NCBI GenBank assembly: GCA_020725005.1
Contig: DYFW01000007.1
Span: 1-44,053, forward strand
Length of the DNA: 44,053 nt
Source: Thiobacillus denitrificans
Lineage (GTDB): Bacteria > Pseudomonadota > Gammaproteobacteria > Burkholderiales > Thiobacillaceae
Direction: 5' to 3'
Shown here: piece by piece, positions 38,461-44,053 of the stretch
Layout of the letters: each line of letters starts with the position of its first letter
Numbering within the stretch: the stretch's first letter is position 1
Notes under the pieces: generated by a model
The model's input: the letters and a program-made list of their open reading frames with translations, nothing else
Told to the model about the DNA's origin: nothing
Databases searched by the model: none
Program-made: the position numbers and the translations under genes

Positions 38461-38945
38461 GCGACGAAGAGCTGCACCAACTCGCTGTCGACCTCGGCGA
38501 GAAGCTGCGCGCGCGCGGCTGGATGCTCGCGACCGCCGAATCGTGCACCGGCGGCTGGGTCGGCCATCTCCTCACGTCCCTGCCCGGCAGCTCGCAATGG
38601 TACGAGCGCGGCTTCATCACCTACGCCAACGCCGCCAAGGTCGAAATGCTCGGCGTGTCGCCCGACACCCTGGCGACGCACGGCGCGGTGTCCGAAATCA
38701 CTGCCGCCGAAATGGCCGCGGGCGCCTTGAAGCACAGCCACGCGCAGGCGACGCTCTCGATCACCGGCATCGCCGGCCCAGGCGGCGGCACGCCGCAGAA
38801 ACCGGTCGGCCTGGTGTGCTACGGCTGGGCACTCGCCGACGGCACCGTCATGACCTCCACCTGCCGGCTCGACGGCGACCGCGAGGAAATCCGCTCGCGC
38901 GCCGTCGCGGCGGCGCTGCGGGGCTTGATCGAGCTGGTTGGATAG
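38448..38945 (+). CDS. pncC: Nicotinamide-nucleotide amidohydrolase (CinA C-terminal type)
   Basis: A 165-residue single-domain CinA-C protein. The catalytic stretch LATAESCTGGWVGHLLTSLPGSS and SITGIAGPGGGTPQKPVGLV are intact. It deamidates nicotinamide mononucleotide to nicotinic acid mononucleotide. It overlaps pgpA by 13 bases. Downstream is an 80-base gap to the convergent WYL gene. Confidence 0.94.
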   Translation: MARVSDEELHQLAVDLGEKLRARGWMLATAESCTGGWVGHLLTSLPGSSQWYERGFITYANAAKVEMLGVSPDTLATHGAVSEITAAEMAAGALKHSHAQATLSITGIAGPGGGTPQKPVGLVCYGWALADGTVMTSTCRLDGDREEIRSRAVAAALRGLIELVG

Positions 38946-39025
38946 GGGTCAGGGAAAAGCCTGTCGCGTGCCGGGCAAATCGACAAGCGCGGCGCAGCTG
39001 CACAAGACTCCCTGGATCCTGATTC

Positions 39026-39916
39026 CTAACTGAAAGCCCACGCCGCGAACGGCTCGATCTCGTCGCGGTTGAGCAGCATCAACTGGCTGGCTTGCGGATT
39101 CAGGCTGTGGTCCGGCGTGGTGTCGACGCCCAGGCGTTGCAGCACATAGCCCAACAGCGCCCGCCGCACCTCCACCTCGATCGCCTCCCCCGCCGCCGCG
39201 TAATCCTGCAGCAGAGCCTCGCGCCGCGGCGCATCCAGGCCCGCGTGCGGCGCGAGGCGCAGGCGCACCGTTTCCACCCAGTCCTCGTCGTAGTCCACGC
39301 TCGATTCCGCCGGCGTCTCCAGGCATTCCGCCTCGACGATGCGCGACAGCACGAAATCGCGGAACGCGCAGTGCGCCGCGTCGTACGCGCGCGCGTGCCA
39401 GCGCAGGCCGGTGTCGACCAGCGTGTGCGGCTCGATGACGCGGTCGCCTGCGCTGTCGCGGCCGGACAGCGAACGGTAGCGCACGCGCAGCTGGCGCCGG
39501 CCGAAAATCGCGCGGGTGAGCTGGGCGAGCGTCGCAGCCGGCGGCAGCCGCGCCGGCAGCGGCAGCGCGGCGGTCGGCACACCGTAGATCAGGGTGGCGC
39601 CGTAGGGGCCGTTGGCGACCGCGAGATTGGCGGCGATCACCGGCAGCACCGCGGCCGGCGCGAGGTCGGCAAAGAGCGGGCTGAAGTCCGGGCCCGGCAC
39701 GAAGCCGAACACGCCATGCTGATAGACGAGATTGCCCGGCGCCAGCTCGCCGTAGAGCTTGAGGTCCTTGGTCGCCGCCGGGTCGGACAGGCCGAAGGCG
39801 CGGGCCACGTCGCTGCGCGTCACCACGCCGGCGTAAAAAGCCATCACTTCGATGTACTGCAGGCGCTGGCGTGTCGACCACTTCACGTCCAGGCGCATTT
39901 TTTCCTTGGAATTCAT
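39026..39916 (-). CDS. WYL-domain transcriptional regulator (CapW/BrxR-like)
   Basis: A 296-residue protein. The N-terminal winged helix (WSTRQRLQYIEVMAFYAGVVTRSDVARAFGLSDPAATKDLKLY) is followed by a linker, a WYL domain (about residues 135-205, RQLRVRYRSLSG, EPHTLVDTGLRWHARAYD and FRDFVLSRI) and a C-terminal dimerisation extension. This domain order matches the CapW/BrxR regulators of phage-defence genes, but no defence genes are nearby. The ATG at 39916 is preferred; the frame runs far upstream but has no SD there. It is divergent from recA, and a perfect inverted repeat in the spacer is a candidate operator. Confidence 0.85.
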   Translation of the reverse strand: MNSKEKMRLDVKWSTRQRLQYIEVMAFYAGVVTRSDVARAFGLSDPAATKDLKLYGELAPGNLVYQHGVFGFVPGPDFSPLFADLAPAAVLPVIAANLAVANGPYGATLIYGVPTAALPLPARLPPAATLAQLTRAIFGRRQLRVRYRSLSGRDSAGDRVIEPHTLVDTGLRWHARAYDAAHCAFRDFVLSRIVEAECLETPAESSVDYDEDWVETVRLRLAPHAGLDAPRREALLQDYAAAGEAIEVEVRRALLGYVLQRLGVDTTPDHSLNPQASQLMLLNRDEIEPFAAWAFS

Positions 39917-39960
39917 GGCGCTTTCTCCGCTCTGCGGCGAATTATAGGGGGCCGGCCAGC

Positions 39961-39985
39961 AAATACAATTTATAAACTTGTATTT
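39961..39985. promoter_or_regulatory. Inverted repeat between the WYL gene and recA
   Basis: AAATACAA (39961-39968) and TTGTATTT (39978-39985) are perfect 8-base arms around a 9-base AT-rich spacer. The repeat lies 45 bases before the WYL start and 23 bases upstream of the recA -35 box, so it can serve both directions. Arms and spacing suit a WYL-family dimer. It is not a LexA box (CTGT-N8-ACAG). Confidence 0.6.
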
Positions 39986-40007
39986 TTTACTTACGTGATA
40001 TTTTTTA

Positions 40008-40036
40008 TTGACATCAAGAAAAGTATCGCCTAGAGT
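40008..40036 (+). promoter_or_regulatory. Probable recA promoter
   Basis: A consensus TTGACA (40008-40013) is followed after exactly 17 bases by TAGAGT (40031-40036, four of six -10 bases). This places the start near 40043 and a leader of about 50 bases before the recA ATG. Confidence 0.65.
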
Positions 40037-40094
40037 GCAGGCCATGCAGTCGCCCGCCGCCTGCCTTGACCGCAACCCCCTCAGGAGAAAGACC

Positions 40095-41127
<1,033 letters not shown>

Positions 41128-41144
<17 letters not shown>

Positions 41145-41586
41145 GCCCGACGTCGGCGAGCTGCGCAGCCGCGCGCTCGCCCTGCTGGCGCGGCGCGAGC
41201 ACACCCGCGCCGAGCTCGCCCGCAAGCTACAGGCCGCCGGCTACGACGCCGCCGACGTCGCTCCCCTGCTCGACGAATTCGAATCCAGGAACTGGCTCTC
41301 CGATCGCCGCTTCGCCGAAAGCTGGGTCGCCGACCACCGCGCCAAATCCGGCAGCGTCAAACTCGCCTACGAGTTACGCCAGCGCGGCGTGCCGGACACG
41401 GTGATCGACGAAGTGCTGCGTGGCGAGGAAGACAGCGAGCTCGACCGCGCGCGCGCGGTGTGGCGGAAGAAATTCGGCACGCCGCCCGCCGATGCAGCGG
41501 AGAAGGCCAGGCAGATGCGTTTCCTTCTAAACCATGGTTTCAACCTTGCTCTGGCCCAACAGGTGGTACGAAGCGAAGCAATCTGA
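41128..41586 (+). CDS. recX: Regulatory protein RecX
   Basis: A 152-residue three-helix-repeat protein that caps RecA filaments and inhibits recombinase activity. [22 protein letters not shown] at the N-terminus, [24 protein letters not shown] in the middle and [17 protein letters not shown] at the end match the family. The ATG lies inside the recA end (17-base overlap), the usual arrangement. It is followed by the convergent TMTC-like gene after 27 bases. Confidence 0.95.
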
Positions 41587-41613
41587 AATCACAACGGCAT
41601 GAACAGATCACTA

Positions 41614-43242
41614 TTATTTCTGTTGGCCAGATGCGCCAGGTATGCTGGACCGCCCCTTCATCACACTTAGCGCGACGCATGCTCCCATTGACTTCATGTC
41701 ACATGCATGTTCGAGGTCTGACATCGCCAGGTGGATATCCCCCTTGTCCCGATAGATCAAACCGCGCAAAGTAAAGCTAAATGGATCTTCCGGGAAGAGC
41801 GCAACGAAGGCATTCGCGTCACGCAGCGCGGATTCGAAGTCACCCAATTTTGCGTACGCAAAAGCACGGCCGGTGTATGCCCCCTTAAATCGGGAATCTG
41901 CACGCAATGCGCTTGTGTAGTCTGCGACCGCTGCATGCAGATCGCCCCCCTTCACGTTCCAATTACCCCGGTTTGCATAGACCCTCGCCACACCCGTCAC
42001 CTGTTCCTCGGGTAATTTCCGCACCGCATCGTCCCACAACGCATATCCACCGGAAAAGCTCTTCAGTCGATCACTGGAGGCATACGCAAAGGCGAGCGTA
42101 ACGCCCAGAATGATTGGCCAAAACAGCTTGTTAGGGAGATTGCGGCTTACCACGGGCACCAGCAGGAACAGAGGCCACATCCACAAATAGGTGCGATACA
42201 AGACGAAGGGCTCCTGAACTTTCACCGTGGAGAACTCCACCGCAAACAGCAACCATGGCGCAAGCAATGCAAACCCGACCAGACCGCGTCGACCGCCTTT
42301 CAGCAACAGGAAAACCGCGCCCAGTCCATAAATCGCGAATGCAGCGATCCCCAGCACATATTTGGTCTCCCAGATTTGCGTCGCAATCGGCACGCGCATG
42401 TCGACCGACATCCAGTCCGGGTTGGGAATCAGTATCAAACCGAGGTACTTGAAGAACAGCGATGCCTGCGTCATGGCGCTCAGCAACCAGATCAGGCCGG
42501 TGCCGGTCGCCTCAGCATCAATCTGAACCTGCGCTAACTGCTGCACGGCATGCGGCTCGTATATCCTGCCGACGACGGACAGGCTGTTAAAGATAACAAG
42601 CACTGCGATCGGCATAAACAGCGCAAAGGGCAGCACCAGGCGCTTCCATGTCTGGGCATTGAAACGCTCTGCCAGAGGCGTGAGCGCCAGTGCAACGGCA
42701 GGAATCAGGACGGCATGCTCCTTACTGTATGCAGAAAGTAGATAAAACAGCCCCGAGAAGAAAAAATAGGCTTTCTTGCGGGTCACCAGACCATTGAAAT
42801 AGGCACTCAGCGACAGCAAGCCAAACAGCGTCGCCATGAGAATGGTGCGCTGAACCATATAGCCGACCGCATAGACGGCCAGCGGGTGCAGCAGAAAAAG
42901 CAACGCAGCCGCGACGGCAGCACGCTCGTTGTTGCGGTGCGGCGCAACATGGCTGCTTATCTGCCTGATGAGGGAATACAGTCCAAACGCGGTCAGCGCA
43001 TGCAGGCCGACATTTGCGCTGCGTTGTGCGAAAACCCCGTCCTCGAAGACAAGGTCAAGCCAGGCCATCGTGACATAGGGCAACCAACGTAGGTGGAATG
43101 GATTGCCGTCGAGAAAAACGGCATGGATGCCGTACTCGAAAAAATTGATGTCGTCGAAGAAGGGCGCGTAGTGCAGCGAAGGCCAATACAGACCAAAGGC
43201 GCAGAGTGTCAGCAGTTGGAACGTGATCAAGCGCATGGGCAT
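41614..43242 (-). CDS. TMTC-like multipass membrane/TPR protein, putative pilin glycosyltransferase
   Basis: A 542-residue protein with about ten hydrophobic helices in the first 390 residues and TPR-like helices in the last 130 (AVADYTSALRADSRFKGAYTGRAFAYAKLGD, then a second pair). An Asp-Asp pair (residues 30-31, HYAPFFDDINFFEYG) in the first external loop is the position of the catalytic acidic motif in GT-C enzymes, including the TMTC O-mannosyltransferases, whose layout is the same. It is encoded downstream of a type IV pilin gene, so pilin glycosylation is plausible, but unproven. No SD is seen, and ATGs at 43242 and 43236 are both possible. Its base composition is clearly less GC-rich than the flanking core genes, suggesting acquisition. 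Confidence 0.65.
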   Translation of the reverse strand: MPMRLITFQLLTLCAFGLYWPSLHYAPFFDDINFFEYGIHAVFLDGNPFHLRWLPYVTMAWLDLVFEDGVFAQRSANVGLHALTAFGLYSLIRQISSHVAPHRNNERAAVAAALLFLLHPLAVYAVGYMVQRTILMATLFGLLSLSAYFNGLVTRKKAYFFFSGLFYLLSAYSKEHAVLIPAVALALTPLAERFNAQTWKRLVLPFALFMPIAVLVIFNSLSVVGRIYEPHAVQQLAQVQIDAEATGTGLIWLLSAMTQASLFFKYLGLILIPNPDWMSVDMRVPIATQIWETKYVLGIAAFAIYGLGAVFLLLKGGRRGLVGFALLAPWLLFAVEFSTVKVQEPFVLYRTYLWMWPLFLLVPVVSRNLPNKLFWPIILGVTLAFAYASSDRLKSFSGGYALWDDAVRKLPEEQVTGVARVYANRGNWNVKGGDLHAAVADYTSALRADSRFKGAYTGRAFAYAKLGDFESALRDANAFVALFPEDPFSFTLRGLIYRDKGDIHLAMSDLEHACDMKSMGACVALSVMKGRSSIPGASGQQK

Positions 43243-43329
43243 GTGCCAAAATCCGGGGCGACCAGAGTTTGTGTAAACGGGGTTTCGGTTAATGCTGAGG
43301 CATTCTGTCCTCGAACTGGATAGCAAACC

Positions 43330-43484
43330 GGTTCGGCGCGGCCTACCAATCCCGGATCGGCATGGTCCTTCGGCTTCCCCCAGATTCGCAGTAGCCCGCG
43401 GCACCCTTGCCGTTTGGCTAACTCTCCCCTTGCAGGGCAAGTAGAGGATTTCACCTCCAAGTAAGTGCGCCCTGCCGGGCGCAC
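43330..43484 (-). mobile_element. 5' remnant of a group II intron
   Basis: Reading the minus strand from 43484, the sequence begins GTGCGCCCGGCAGGGCGCAC, a typical 5' end and first hairpin of bacterial group II introns. It continues with the domain I hallmarks ACTTGGAGGTGAAATCCTCT, GTTAGCCAAACGGCAAGGGTG and GAATCTGGGGGAAGCCGAAG. It starts one base after the T-run of the pilin terminator, the insertion preference of class C introns. No reverse transcriptase frame or domain V follows; the TMTC gene starts about 240 bases downstream, so it is a truncated copy. The right-hand end (43243-43330) is unclear. Confidence 0.75.
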
Positions 43485-43519
43485 CAAAAAACGAAGGCCC
43501 CTCTGCTGAGGGACCCTTC
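43485..43519 (-). terminator. Rho-independent terminator of the pilin gene
   Basis: On the minus strand GAAGGGTCCCTC pairs with GAGGGGCCTTC (one bulge) around AGCA, followed by GTTTTTTG. It starts 32 bases after the pilin stop and is a strong intrinsic terminator. Its T-run abuts the group II intron remnant. Confidence 0.88.
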
Positions 43520-43551
43520 AGACGACCTGGGCTTAACCCAGGTGTACTGGA

Positions 43552-43896
43552 TTAGGGGTGGGTGCAAACTCCCGTTGCGATATCACATGTGATTTGAGTA
43601 GTGGCCCTATCACGAGCGTTAGCCGTAAGGTTTGCGTTCGGGAGGGCGTTGGTATTTGTGTAATTTGCGTTGGTGCAAGCAGAGTACTGGGGGGCAGGAA
43701 GCAGAGCCGTACTATTGTCCGCAATGGCGGCGACCACGCCGCGCGCGATGCCGGTCATCTCTGACTGGCAGGCGCGAACACGCGAACGGTCCGTATAGGT
43801 CTGGTACGCCGGCAGCGCGATCGCCGCCAGAATGCCGATGATCGCGACGACGATCATCAGTTCGATCAGGGTGAAGCCCTGTTGCGCTTTTTTCAT
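43552..43896 (-). CDS. pilA: Type IV pilin (PilA/PilE-like)
   Basis: A 114-residue prepilin. The leader MKKAQQG is cut by prepilin peptidase before [33 protein letters not shown], the canonical N-terminal helix with Glu5. The small globular part has a Cys pair near the C-terminus (TCDIATGVC) and an Asn/Thr/Ala-rich centre with potential O-glycosylation residues. The second of two adjacent ATGs (43896) is preferred because it has better spacing from AGGAG. It is transcribed from a sigma-54-type promoter and followed by a terminator, with a TMTC-like glycosyltransferase candidate beyond. Confidence 0.92.
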   Translation of the reverse strand: MKKAQQGFTLIELMIVVAIIGILAAIALPAYQTYTDRSRVRACQSEMTGIARGVVAAIADNSTALLPAPQYSACTNANYTNTNALPNANLTANARDRATTQITCDIATGVCTHP

Positions 43897-43960
43897 CATT
43901 TCATTTCTCCTAGGTAATGGATTGGGTCCAACAGGTCTCCCTGTCTTGGCACATTAACGT

Positions 43961-43975
43961 GCAGGTGGCGTGCCA
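43961..43975 (-). promoter_or_regulatory. Sigma-54 promoter of pilA
   Basis: The minus strand reads TGGCACGCCACCTGC followed by A, differing from the sigma-54 consensus TGGCACG-N4-TTGCA at one base. The start would be near 43950, with a leader of about 54 bases. Sigma-54 and PilR control of major pilin genes is well known. TTGGCAC and GTGCCAA also form an inverted repeat across 43946-43976. Confidence 0.82.
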
Positions 43976-44053
43976 ACTTTAGTCCGCCCGGGGAAGAAAA
44001 CCTCCAATCCCGCGTGGGGCCTTGCTTTGACGTGGTTTCCAGCCGGCGAATCC

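Noticed and set aside
39917-40094. LexA box upstream of recA
   Set aside because: No CTGT-N8-ACAG sequence; the only palindrome has a different core and spacing.
43227-43487. 86-codon minus-strand frame between pilA and the TMTC-like gene
   Set aside because: It lies across the group II intron remnant and has no protein-family features.

Overview
The window is about 44 kb of GC-rich chromosomal DNA. It looks like a betaproteobacterium, most likely a Thiobacillus/Hydrogenophilales or Nitrosomonadales type. The basis is the betaproteobacterial character of its core genes (yjgA/pmbA, coq7, glyA-nrdR-rib-nusB-thiL-pgpA, recA-recX), a periplasmic nitrate reductase, two PEP-CTERM proteins, a periplasmic alpha-carbonic anhydrase and a PilA-type pilin. 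This is inference from gene content; there is no rRNA or other taxonomic marker. Coding density is high, and most antisense open frames are GC-driven shadows. I found no tRNA, rRNA, CRISPR array, prophage or intact IS element.

Layout. 1-4.6 kb: a secreted TPR protein, a PEP-CTERM protein, phosphomannomutase/phosphoglucomutase and a CorA-type transporter that lacks a canonical start codon. 4.6-8.3 kb: a translationally coupled pair (secreted thioredoxin and secreted beta-propeller), mogA, a membrane-anchored HExxH protease and yjgA. 8.3-15.3 kb: pmbA, a GDSL lipoprotein esterase, the two membrane subunits of a TRAP transporter, an FKBP isomerase, a YgiQ radical SAM protein and a DUF2288 protein. 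15.4-18.7 kb: divergent metR/metE with two MetR-like sites. 18.7-21.3 kb: DUF302, a cytochrome c lipoprotein, a Mut7-C protein and a PEP-CTERM gene behind a sigma-54-type promoter. 21.7-23.5 kb: coq7 and an orphan TRAP binding protein that probably partners the permease 10 kb away.

23.6-38.9 kb corresponds to the conserved glyA-nrdR-ribD-ribE-ribBA-ribH-nusB-thiL-pgpA string, ending in a CinA-C amidase. It is split twice: by an alpha-carbonic anhydrase between nrdR and ribD, and by a complete napDAGHB operon plus a nitronate monooxygenase-like gene between ribD and ribE. The nap operon has no napC, so NapGH presumably passes quinol electrons to NapB/NapA. mogA serves the molybdenum cofactor that NapA needs.

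39.0-44.05 kb: a WYL-domain regulator divergent from recA-recX, with a perfect inverted repeat between them. Then, on the minus strand, comes a PilA-type pilin with a near-consensus sigma-54 promoter and a strong terminator. Directly behind the terminator lies what reads as the 5' end of a group II intron, now a remnant. It is followed by a lower-GC TMTC-like membrane/TPR protein that may be a pilin glycosyltransferase. The pilin/intron/TMTC segment and the WYL-recA intergenic region are the parts most worth a second look.
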